Shown: positions 33,517-41,219 of the stretch, piece after piece
Layout of the letters: each line of letters starts with the position of its first letter
Numbering within the stretch: the stretch's first letter is position 1
NCBI RefSeq assembly: GCF_003182135.1
Contig: NZ_QGTL01000004.1
Location: 372,001-436,000, forward strand
Reading direction: 5' to 3'
Length of the DNA stretch: 64,000 bases
Source of the DNA: Nocardia neocaledoniensis
Lineage (GTDB): Bacteria; Actinomycetota; Actinomycetes; Mycobacteriales; Mycobacteriaceae
Program-made: the position numbers and the translations under genes
Notes under the pieces: generated by a model
The model's input: the letters and a program-made list of their open reading frames with translations, nothing else
Databases searched by the model: none
Told to the model about the DNA's origin: nothing

Positions 33517-34368
33517 CTACACGCTCGCATACTCCCTGATCAGGGCAAGAGAATCAGCACGGGACAGCGATCGGTCCCTGGCCCGCACGTACGCGAAGCC
33601 CAGATCGCGGACCTGCTCGGCATCGTCGACCGGACCGCCGAACACCGCGCTCTCCGCCCACGCGAAGGTAGGTAGCTGATCGCTTGCGAAGTCGAGTAGA
33701 TGGAAGCTGGAACCACCGAGAACAGCACCCTCGGGCGCACTGAACGGGATCACCCGGACGTCGACGGTGTCGAGCTCGCTCATCAGCTCGACGAGGTGAC
33801 GTAACTGCCCGCGCAGGACCTCGGGACCACCGGTCTGCTGACGCAGCGTCGCCTCGCCGAGCACCGCGGTGAGCTCGAGCGGATCGGGGCCGCGCAGCCG
33901 CTGCTGCCTGCGCATCCTGATCGAGACCAGCTGATCGACCTGCACCGGCCGGATCATCACATCGGCGCTGATCAGGGCACGCGCGTAGGCCTCGGTCTGC
34001 AGCAGGCCCGGCACGATCAGGCTGTCGTAGCTGCGGATGCTCTGGGCACCCGCCTCCATGCCGTACAGGCGTTGCAGCTCCGGACCGATCAGCGTCCCCG
34101 CGGTGGACCACCAGCCGCGCTGCTTGCTCGCCTCCAGCAGCGCGAGCAGTTCGGCGCGCTCCTCGGCGTTCACGTCGAGCACATCGAGCACCGGTTCGAT
34201 GGTGGTGCGGGTGAGCACCCGTCGACCCTTCTCCACGTGCGACCAGTTGGCGGGGGTGAAGCCGACCCGCCGGGCGAAACCGGCCGAGTCGAAGCCACGC
34301 TGCTCGCGAAGTTCACGCAGTCGTAGCACGAGTTCCCAGCGCGCCGCGGTCGGCGAAAGGGGGGCCAT
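33517..34368 (-). CDS. XRE-family regulator with DUF5753 domain
   Basis: A 283-residue regulator. The N-terminal HTH is LRELREQRGFDSAGFARRVG ... ANWSHVEKGRR (about residues 17-50). The DUF5753 region (about 90-275) has IRSYDSLIVPGLLQTEAYARA and VRVIPFSAPEGAVLGGSSF, typical of WhiJ-like proteins. TACCAT lies 8 bases before the ATG with no ribosome site between, so the mRNA is probably leaderless. It is coupled to DUF397 downstream and divergent from the small protein at 34496. Confidence 0.85.
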   Translation of the reverse strand: MAPLSPTAARWELVLRLRELREQRGFDSAGFARRVGFTPANWSHVEKGRRVLTRTTIEPVLDVLDVNAEERAELLALLEASKQRGWWSTAGTLIGPELQRLYGMEAGAQSIRSYDSLIVPGLLQTEAYARALISADVMIRPVQVDQLVSIRMRRQQRLRGPDPLELTAVLGEATLRQQTGGPEVLRGQLRHLVELMSELDTVDVRVIPFSAPEGAVLGGSSFHLLDFASDQLPTFAWAESAVFGGPVDDAEQVRDLGFAYVRARDRSLSRADSLALIREYASV

Positions 34369-34495
34369 GGGCGAATATGGTACGCCGTCGACACACCCGC
34401 CATTGACTATTGTCAGTGCGGTTGTGCGGCATTAGGCTGTAGATCTAGCGAACACACAGCTACATCGAGTCAGCGTCGACAGAGACGAGGTCGTG

Positions 34496-35020
34496 ATGAG
34501 CACGTCGCGCACGGAAGACAAGGGCGGGTATACCGCGGCCGAGGAATACTCGGCCACTCAGGATGCGCTCTCGCGCTGTCGTCACTACCGCAAGCACAAC
34601 GGGCTCTACGGCATCGTCGACGCCTCGATGGGCAGGATCATGCTCGAAATCGGCGCGGTCGGTGCCGTGGTCATGCCCTCGACCCTCGGTGAACGGGTCC
34701 GCGGCCTGCTCACCGGGCGCGGCCTGCGCTGCGGCCCGATCATCGCCCATCCTCGCTCCGGACGCTGGACCTTCCTCACCGGCCCCACCGACAACTCCTA
34801 CCTCGACACCGTGCTGTTCGCCGACCTGTTCCGCGTGTGCGCCTCGGTGGCCCTGCCCGGCAGCGAGATCGTGCTGCCCTCCCCGGCCGACGAACGCACC
34901 GGCTACCGCACCTGGATGCAGGAACCCGAGGGCGACTACCGCCCGGATTTCGCCCAGATCGTCGCCGCCACCCGCACCAACGCGCGCACGGCGCTGCTGC
35001 AGCGCGACGGCTCGGCCTGA
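34496..35020 (+). CDS. Small protein divergent from an XRE/DUF397 pair
   Basis: A 174-residue soluble protein of no family I can name. It opens with a helical segment (TQDALSRCRHYRKHNGLYGIV), then a beta-rich core with GAVGAVVMPSTLGERVRGLL and the distinctive IIAHPRSGRWTFLTGP (about residues 83-98), then GSEIVLPSPADERTGYRTW. I recall similar proteins beside XRE regulators in Nocardia, sometimes named after RNA polymerase without visible reason. The ATG follows GACGAGG. Position suggests it is a partner or target of the regulator. Confidence 0.65.
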   Translation: MSTSRTEDKGGYTAAEEYSATQDALSRCRHYRKHNGLYGIVDASMGRIMLEIGAVGAVVMPSTLGERVRGLLTGRGLRCGPIIAHPRSGRWTFLTGPTDNSYLDTVLFADLFRVCASVALPGSEIVLPSPADERTGYRTWMQEPEGDYRPDFAQIVAATRTNARTALLQRDGSA

Positions 35021-35779
35021 CTACTGCCCGCCGAGGCGGGCGTGCATCTCCCACACCAGCACCTCGGCATCGCCGTGCGGGCGCAGCCGCTGGCCACCCG
35101 AGCGGGTCAGGCGCACGGCATCGCCCTGCGACAGCGTGCCGAGACCTTCCATGTCGATCTCCCCGCGCGCCACGAAGACGTGCAGGTAGGGGGCATCGGG
35201 CAGGGTGACGCCGGGGCTGTCGGCCGGCATCCGGGCGACGTGCATGGCCGCGTGCGAAGAATTGATGGCGATGGCGGTGCGATCGCGATAGCGGGGCAGG
35301 CCGGAGGCGACTGTCACCAGGTCACCGCGCGCGAGTTCGTCGTCGATCTCGAGCTGCTGATAGCCCGGATCGACCCCCGGCTCGTCGGGCACCACCCACA
35401 TCTGGACGAAGTGCACCGGCTCGTCGTGCTCGGGCAGCTTGCCGTCCAGGCGCCAGGAGTCGTTCTTCTCCGAGTGCAGGATGCCGGTGCCCGCGCTCAT
35501 CCGCTGCGCCAGGCCCGGATAGATGACACCGCTGTGGCCGAGCGAATCCTGGTGCACCAGGCTGCCGCCGAGCACCCAGGTGACGATCTCCATGTCGCGG
35601 TGCGGATGGGTGTCGAAGCCCTCGCCGGGCAGCACCACGTCCTCGTTGTTCACCAGCAGCAGGCCGTGATGGGTGTTGTCGGGGTCGTAGTGCTCCCCGA
35701 ACGAGAACGAATGTTTGGAATCGAGCCACGAGATCCGGGTCTTCATCCGGTCACCGCCGCGATGGAGTTCGATGGTCAT
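35021..35779 (-). CDS. Pirin family protein (bicupin)
   Basis: A 252-residue pirin/YhhW-type protein. The metal ligands of the N-terminal cupin are visible in FDTHPHRDMEIVTWVLGG (His pair about residues 57 and 59) and HSEKND (His and Glu, about 101-103). MSAGTGILHSE is a family signature. Bacterial pirins are quercetinase-like or regulate central metabolism. The ATG follows AGGAGGAACGTC, the best ribosome site in this area. Its stop abuts the stop of the convergent small protein with no gap. Confidence 0.88.
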   Translation of the reverse strand: MTIELHRGGDRMKTRISWLDSKHSFSFGEHYDPDNTHHGLLLVNNEDVVLPGEGFDTHPHRDMEIVTWVLGGSLVHQDSLGHSGVIYPGLAQRMSAGTGILHSEKNDSWRLDGKLPEHDEPVHFVQMWVVPDEPGVDPGYQQLEIDDELARGDLVTVASGLPRYRDRTAIAINSSHAAMHVARMPADSPGVTLPDAPYLHVFVARGEIDMEGLGTLSQGDAVRLTRSGGQRLRPHGDAEVLVWEMHARLGGQ

Positions 35780-35837
35780 GACGTTCCTCCTGCTCGCACC
35801 CGTACCGCCGCCCCAATTCTGGCACCACTATTCTCGC

Positions 35838-37199
35838 GTGGTGTCGACTCATCGCCCAGACGGCTCCACACCGGCGGATGAGTCACCGGTCTCGCTGCGT
35901 CATCTGATCCGCGAGAGCCGCGGCGTGGTGCGCCGCAATCCGCAGATGCCGAGGCTGGCGCTGCTGCGGCTGGCCGCCCAGTTCGGTGACGGAATGTTCC
36001 AGGCCGCGCTGTCGGGCGCCATCCTGTTCAATCCCGAGCGAGAGACCGATCCACTGGCCATCGCGGCCGGGTTCGCGGTACTTCTGCTGCCGTATTCGAT
36101 TCTCGGCCCCTACGCGGGCGCGCTGCTCGATCGCTGGGATCGGCGCAATGTCCTGCTGACCGCCAGTGTGGCGCGCGCCGTGCTGATCGGGCTTGCCGCG
36201 ATCGGGCTGTTCTCCGGCATCAGCGAGACACCGCTGCTGATTCTGGCGCTGGCCACCGTCGGCATCAGCCGGTTCGTGCTCGCGGGGGTGTCGGCGGCGC
36301 TGCCGCGGGTGCTCGAACAGCGGTGGCTGGTGCCGATGAACTCGGTCCTCGCGACCGTGGCCTCGGTCTGTGCGGGTGTCGGCGCCACCGCCTCGGTCGC
36401 GGTGATCGCGCTGCTCGGTGCGGGGGACTCGGCCTCGGCTGTGGCCGTGGCGCTCAGCGGCATCGGATCGATCGTCGGCGCGCTGCTCGCCCTCGGATTC
36501 CGGCGCGGGGTGCTCGGGCCCGAAAGTGGTTCGGCGACTTCGGAGAGCACCGTGCACGCCATCGCCACCGGTCTGCGCACCGGCGCCGTCGCGGTGTGGC
36601 GGTCGGCGCAGGTGACCACGGCGATGATCGGCATCGGCGCGCACCGCGTCGTGTTCGGGATGAACACGCTGATCATGGTGCTGGTGCTGCGCCAGCCCAG
36701 CGTCGACATGAGCGGTGGCCTGGTGGGATTCGGCGTCGCGATCGGGTTCGCCGCGGCGGGCATGCTGCTCGCCGCGATTCTCGCGCCGGTGCTGATCCCA
36801 CGCCTCGGCAGGCCGCGCACCGTCCTGCTCGGGCTCGTCACCGCGGTCGTCGTCCAGCTGACGCTGGTGACCCCGATCGCGCTGGCCACCGGCGCGGCCG
36901 TGGACAACGCGCACCGGCTGCTGCTGGCGGGCGCGTTCGGGCTCGGCCTCGCAGGCCAGACGATCAAGCTCACCGGCGACGCCAGCATGCAGATCGACAT
37001 CGACGACGACCAGCGCGGCCAGGTGTTCGCCCTGCAGGACACCGTGTTCAACATGACCTTCGTGCTGGCGATCGCCGCCGCCGCGCTGGTGGTTCCCGCC
37101 GACGGCCGCTCGCTGGGCGTGGTGCTCGCGGGCGCGGGCGTGTACGCGCTCGGCATCGTCGCCATCGCGCTCAACGCCCGCCGGATCAGGACCTTCTGA
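35838..37199 (+). CDS. MFS transporter
   Basis: A 453-residue membrane protein with about 12 hydrophobic segments. LDRWDRRNVLL (about residues 96-106) is the loop 2-3 motif of MFS proteins, in the variant seen in MFS_3/enterobactin-exporter relatives. No substrate can be named. Two consecutive GTG codons (35838, 35841) begin the conserved part. A -10-like element lies a few bases upstream without a ribosome site, suggesting a leaderless message. Divergent from pirin by 58 bases. Confidence 0.75.
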   Translation: MVSTHRPDGSTPADESPVSLRHLIRESRGVVRRNPQMPRLALLRLAAQFGDGMFQAALSGAILFNPERETDPLAIAAGFAVLLLPYSILGPYAGALLDRWDRRNVLLTASVARAVLIGLAAIGLFSGISETPLLILALATVGISRFVLAGVSAALPRVLEQRWLVPMNSVLATVASVCAGVGATASVAVIALLGAGDSASAVAVALSGIGSIVGALLALGFRRGVLGPESGSATSESTVHAIATGLRTGAVAVWRSAQVTTAMIGIGAHRVVFGMNTLIMVLVLRQPSVDMSGGLVGFGVAIGFAAAGMLLAAILAPVLIPRLGRPRTVLLGLVTAVVVQLTLVTPIALATGAAVDNAHRLLLAGAFGLGLAGQTIKLTGDASMQIDIDDDQRGQVFALQDTVFNMTFVLAIAAAALVVPADGRSLGVVLAGAGVYALGIVAIALNARRIRTF

Positions 37200-37248
37200 C
37201 TGGTCGAATGCACTGTGACGGCGCCCGATTCCGGTAAGTTCTCACAGC

Positions 37249-38772
37249 ATGCGCCCCACGCTGGTACCGCACTCGACAGCACTCGGTGCGTTCCTCGCGG
37301 TGCTGCTCGCCGTTCCGGCGCAGGCGACCCCGTTCCCGTGGGCGCCGCCGCCCGTGAACATCTGCGGCGAAACAGGATTCGACCCGCTCGCGCGGGAACC
37401 CGACCCGGCCGCGCCGGACCCGCCGCCGGTCCCCGCGCTGCCACCGACCATCGACATCCCGATCCCGGTGCCGCAGCTCACGCCGGTGCCGCTTCCGGAT
37501 CCCCCGCACGACAACACGCGCGTCGCGCAGGCGCCGCTGCCGTCGGACCCGTGCCGCAACCCGTGCCCCGACGTGCGGGACACGCCGGAGCCGGAACCGG
37601 AATCCACCGAACCCGAAGGCACGTCGACCGGTTCGGCGATCGCGCTGCCGCGGATCCAGATCCGGCCCGAATTCGAGCCCATCCCGATCCCGGTGCCCGG
37701 CGGCGAGGGCGATCCGCCGCAGGAGGCGCCCGAACCCGTGGTGCGGCCTGTCGAGCCGGGGCCGCTGCGGCCCGCGGTGGCGCGGCCGGTGGTGGAATCG
37801 GTGCGGCTCGTCGAGCAGGTCACCGGGCACGGGTCGAACAACCGGACCGACATGCGCTGGCAGGTCGACGGCACCGACCTCGGCCTGTTCTGGGAGACCG
37901 AACCCGGCAAGGTCGCCATGGTCTTCGGCGACACCTTCGGTGCGGGCTGGGTCTACGGCGGCGCGGGCGGCGACACGGCCGACTGGCGCTCCAACGTGCT
38001 CGCCTACAGCACCGACAAGAACCTCGCCGACGGCATCGTCATCGACTCGATGGTGCAGGACAGCCCGTGTCACGCCGCCGAACTGCTGGGCAGCCGCAAG
38101 ATCAGGAACTGGGAGACCACCACCATCCCCACCTCGGGATTCGCGCTGGGGCGCAGGCAGTTCCTGAGCTACATGTCGGTGAACCACTGGTCAAAGGTGC
38201 CCGGCATGTGGCTGACGAACTACGGCGGGCTGGCCTATTCCGACGACGGCGGCCAGACCTGGACCAAGGATCAGCACGCCCGCTGGGAGAACATGTTCGG
38301 CGTCGGCCGGTTCCAGGTGGCGGCGATGGTGCCGCACGGCGACTACGTCTACATGTTCGGCACGCCCAACGGGCGGATCGGCGTGATCGGCCTGGCCAGG
38401 GTGCGCAAGGACGACGTGCTCAACAAGACGGCCTATCAGTACTGGGTCGACGGCAACTGGGCGCCCGCGGCGGAGAATTCGGCGACGCCGCTCGTCCTCG
38501 GCATGGCCAGCGAACTGTCGGTGCGCTTCGACGCCGAGAGCGAGCAGTGGCAGATGGTCTACCTCGACTCGGCCGCCGGGCAGATCGTGCTGCGCACCGC
38601 GGGGCACCCGCAGGGCCGCTGGACCGAGGCGGCGCCGCTGGTCTCCACCGCCGACTATCCGCGCGCCTACGGCGGATTCATCCACCCCTGGTCGACCGCG
38701 CGCGACCTGTACTTCACGATGTCAGCGTGGGACAGCTACAACGTGTATCTCATGCACGCGCGACTGCGCTGA
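37249..38772 (+). CDS. Secreted DUF4185 protein, possible D-arabinanase (GH183-like)
   Basis: A 507-residue exported protein: signal peptide (about residues 1-26, ending AQA), a very Pro-rich linker of about 150 residues (about 35-180), then a DUF4185 domain (about 190-505). Visible blocks: GLFWETEPGKVAMVFGDTFG, WRSNVLAYSTD, and AVSP-like FIHPWS near the end, fitting a five-bladed propeller. DUF4185 enzymes of mycobacteria and Microbacterium have been reported as endo-D-arabinanases, so a role in arabinogalactan or lipoarabinomannan turnover is plausible. Its stop is one base from the convergent pxpC stop. Confidence 0.78.
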   Translation: MRPTLVPHSTALGAFLAVLLAVPAQATPFPWAPPPVNICGETGFDPLAREPDPAAPDPPPVPALPPTIDIPIPVPQLTPVPLPDPPHDNTRVAQAPLPSDPCRNPCPDVRDTPEPEPESTEPEGTSTGSAIALPRIQIRPEFEPIPIPVPGGEGDPPQEAPEPVVRPVEPGPLRPAVARPVVESVRLVEQVTGHGSNNRTDMRWQVDGTDLGLFWETEPGKVAMVFGDTFGAGWVYGGAGGDTADWRSNVLAYSTDKNLADGIVIDSMVQDSPCHAAELLGSRKIRNWETTTIPTSGFALGRRQFLSYMSVNHWSKVPGMWLTNYGGLAYSDDGGQTWTKDQHARWENMFGVGRFQVAAMVPHGDYVYMFGTPNGRIGVIGLARVRKDDVLNKTAYQYWVDGNWAPAAENSATPLVLGMASELSVRFDAESEQWQMVYLDSAAGQIVLRTAGHPQGRWTEAAPLVSTADYPRAYGGFIHPWSTARDLYFTMSAWDSYNVYLMHARLR

Positions 38773-38773
38773 A

Positions 38774-39631
38774 TCACTCCACCGACACGAACCGCAGCCG
38801 CTCGCCCGGCCTGGCCTGCGCCACCCGGTCGACATCCGCGTCGACGACGACGGCGATCACCGGATAGCCGCCGGTGATCGGGTGATCGGCGAGGAAGACG
38901 ACCGGCTGACCGCTCGGCGGCACCTGCACCGACCCGAGCGCGACACCCTCCGCGGGCAGTTCCCGGGTGATCGACCGGACCAGGGGAGCGCCCTCGGCAC
39001 GATCGAGGCGGGCGCCGATCCGGTCGGTGTCGGGGGAGACCGACCAGGAACCACGGAACAATTCGGCGGGATCGGCGAACCATTCGGCGCGCGGACCCGG
39101 CATCGCCCGCACCGTGAGCTGCTCGGGCGGCACGGGCACCGGCGCGAACTCCACCGTCGGCAGGGTGCGCGGGGACGGGCCGACGGGGAGTTGACTGCCC
39201 GCCCGCAGCGGTTCGGGACCGATGCCGGACATGGTGTCGCGGCTGCGCGAGCCGAGCACCATCGGCACGTCGATGCCGCCGCGTACGGCCACATAGCTGC
39301 GCAGGCCGGAGGTGGCGTAACCGAGGCGAAGGACCTGACCCTCGGCCAGTTCGAGGACGCTCGCATGGCCGACCGGGGTGCCGTCGACGGTGGCGGGAGT
39401 GGCGGCGCCGGTGACAGCGACCGTGAGATGACCGTCGGCGCGCAGGGTGAGTCCGCCGAGCAGCACCTCGATCGCGGCCAGCTCCTCCGGGTTGCCGACC
39501 AGTCGATTGGCCAGCCGCAGCGAGGCGCGATCGGCGGCGCCCGCCTGTCCGACGCCGGAATCGAACCAGCCCGGTCTGCCCAGGTCCTGGACCGTCGCGA
39601 GCGGCCCCACCCGCTCGATGAAGATCAGCAT
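38774..39631 (-). CDS. pxpC: 5-oxoprolinase subunit C
   Basis: A 285-residue protein of the biotin-dependent carboxyltransferase-like (KipA/AHS2) family: VGPLATVQDLGRPGW near the N-terminus, SYVAVRGGIDVP, and PSGQPVVFLADHPITGGYP (about residues 241-259) are family signatures. With PxpA and PxpB it opens 5-oxoproline to glutamate using ATP. The start at 39631 follows GGGGAGTGATCGC; a codon 12 triplets upstream is possible. Third gene of the pxpABC order. Confidence 0.88.
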   Translation of the reverse strand: MLIFIERVGPLATVQDLGRPGWFDSGVGQAGAADRASLRLANRLVGNPEELAAIEVLLGGLTLRADGHLTVAVTGAATPATVDGTPVGHASVLELAEGQVLRLGYATSGLRSYVAVRGGIDVPMVLGSRSRDTMSGIGPEPLRAGSQLPVGPSPRTLPTVEFAPVPVPPEQLTVRAMPGPRAEWFADPAELFRGSWSVSPDTDRIGARLDRAEGAPLVRSITRELPAEGVALGSVQVPPSGQPVVFLADHPITGGYPVIAVVVDADVDRVAQARPGERLRFVSVE

Positions 39632-39685
39632 GCGATCACTCCCCGATTCGCTGTCGAGGCGGCGCATCGTTGAGCAGCCCTGGTG

Positions 39686-40363
39686 TTATTCCGCTGTCGC
39701 CGTGTCGACGAACCGTACCGCCGTGCCCGCCCGCACCAGCGCGGGTGGATCGCGGTCCACCGCCCACATCCGCAGATCCGTGCTGCCGATCAGCTGCCAG
39801 CCGCCCGGCGTGCCCCGCGGATACACCGCCGAATAGCCGCCGGCCAGGGCGACGGCGCCCGGCGGGATGGCGGTGCGTGCCTGCGCGCGGCGCGGGACGG
39901 TGAGCCTGCCGTCGGGCGAGGTGAGGTAGCCGAAGCCGGGCGCGAAGCCGACGAAGGCGCACCGCCAGAGGGTGCCCGTGTGCTGGGCGATCACCTCCGC
40001 GGTCGTCAGGTCGAGCAGGCGGGCGACCTCGGGCAGGTCGGCGCCGTCGTAGCGGACCGGGATCTCCACCACGTCGTCGTCCGCGGGCACTGTTCCACGG
40101 GAAACATCCGGCGAATCCGCCTGTGGCTGTTCCAGATCCAGCCGATCCAGCAGGGCGACCAGCTCGCGTCGCACCTGGGTTCCGTAGCTGACCGAATGCA
40201 TGGTGACCAGCACCGTTTCCGCCGCGGGCAGCACATCCTGCACGCCCGCGATGGCGTGCACCCGCAGCGCGGAGGCCAGCCGCTGGACGGGGCTCGGATC
40301 GTCGAGGGTGATGAGCACGGCACGGTCACCCGCGGGACGGATCCGCGCGCTCCAGTCGGTCAT
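39686..40363 (-). CDS. pxpB: 5-oxoprolinase subunit B
   Basis: A 225-residue protein of the KipI/AHS1 family: AGDRAVLITLDD at the start, IPVRYDGADLPEVA in the middle and CAFVGFAPGFGYL plus PRRAQARTAIPPGAVALAGG (about residues 139-182) as the hallmark. The ATG follows GGGAGGCCAG, 14 bases after the pxpA stop. Residues about 110-125 are a loop whose DNA contains a parS-like 16-mer. Partner of PxpC in the ATP-dependent step. Confidence 0.88.
   Translation of the reverse strand: MTDWSARIRPAGDRAVLITLDDPSPVQRLASALRVHAIAGVQDVLPAAETVLVTMHSVSYGTQVRRELVALLDRLDLEQPQADSPDVSRGTVPADDDVVEIPVRYDGADLPEVARLLDLTTAEVIAQHTGTLWRCAFVGFAPGFGYLTSPDGRLTVPRRAQARTAIPPGAVALAGGYSAVYPRGTPGGWQLIGSTDLRMWAVDRDPPALVRAGTAVRFVDTATAE
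40091..40106. promoter_or_regulatory. parS-like 16-mer inside pxpB
   Basis: TGTTCCACGGGAAACA differs from the ParB site TGTTTCACGTGAAACA at two positions. ParB and ParA are encoded 22-24 kb to the right, and bacterial parS sites cluster within tens of kilobases of the origin. It lies in a poorly conserved loop of PxpB, where third positions are free to drift. Binding is a hypothesis. Confidence 0.4.
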
Positions 40364-40377
40364 CTGGCCTCCCACCC

Positions 40378-41133
40378 TCAGCCGAACGGCTCCACCGGTA
40401 TCCCCGCCTCGTCGAGCGCCCGCCGGATGCGACGGGCCATCTCCACGGCAGCAGGGGAATCGCCGTGGACGCACACACTGGCCACGGACACGGCGACCGT
40501 ACCGGGACCGTCTACGGTACGCGCGGACCCCGACACCGCAAGGGCTACGGCCTGCGCCACGGCGTCGTCGGGCGCCAGCACCGCACCGGCTACTCCGCGC
40601 GGGGCCAACGCGCCGGTGGCGGTGTAGGCGCGGTCGGCGAAACCCTCGCCGACGAAGCGCACACCCACCCGGCCCGCGGCCCGTTCCAGTTCGGTTCCGG
40701 CCGGGCCGAGCAGAGCCAGCCCCGGTTCCGCCTCGGCCACCGCGGCCAGCACCGCGTCGGCGAGCAGTCGATCGCGGGCCGCCGCGTGGTAGAGCGCGCC
40801 ATGGGGCTTGACGTAGCGCACGCGGTCGCCCGCCGCGCGGGCGAAGGCCGCCAGGGCGCCGATCTGGTACAGCACCTCGTCGCGCAGGTCGGCCGGGGCG
40901 ATCGCGATGTCGCGGCGGCCGAAGCCGACCAGATCCCGGTAGCCGACGTGCGCGCCGATCCGCACGCCCTTGGCGACGGCGAGTTCACAGGTCCTGCGCA
41001 TGATGGACGGGTCGCCCGCGTGGAAGCCGCAGGCGATGTTGGCGCTGGTGACGATGTCGAGCATGGCGGCGTCATCGCCCATCCGCCACGGGCCGAAGCC
41101 CTCGCCCAGATCACTGTTCAGGTCCAGCGGCAT
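40378..41133 (-). CDS. pxpA: 5-oxoprolinase subunit A (LamB/YcsF family)
   Basis: A 251-residue protein with the clear family start DLNSDLGEGFGPW and then SANIACGFHAGDPSIM (about residues 30-45), and KPHGALYH (about 109-116). PxpA is the catalytic part of the 5-oxoprolinase complex, removing 5-oxoproline formed spontaneously from glutamine and glutamate. First gene of pxpABC. The 86-base gap to modC contains a hairpin and GAACGATTCCGTTC (41183-41196), a possible operator. Confidence 0.9.
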   Translation of the reverse strand: MPLDLNSDLGEGFGPWRMGDDAAMLDIVTSANIACGFHAGDPSIMRRTCELAVAKGVRIGAHVGYRDLVGFGRRDIAIAPADLRDEVLYQIGALAAFARAAGDRVRYVKPHGALYHAAARDRLLADAVLAAVAEAEPGLALLGPAGTELERAAGRVGVRFVGEGFADRAYTATGALAPRGVAGAVLAPDDAVAQAVALAVSGSARTVDGPGTVAVSVASVCVHGDSPAAVEMARRIRRALDEAGIPVEPFG

Positions 41134-41163
41134 CCGATGCCCTCCGTCGTTCCAGGTGGATGT

Positions 41164-41215
41164 GCCCCGGTGCTTCGAGCATGAACGATTCCGTTCGTGT
41201 CGTCACCACCGGGGC
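41164..41215. terminator. Hairpin in the modC-pxpA gap
   Basis: GCCCCGGTG (41164-41172) pairs with CACCGGGGC (41207-41215). The loop contains a second small palindrome, GAACG-ATTC-CGTTC. It could end the mod transcript or control pxpA; there is no T-run in the leftward direction. Confidence 0.4.
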
Positions 41216-41219
41216 GCGT

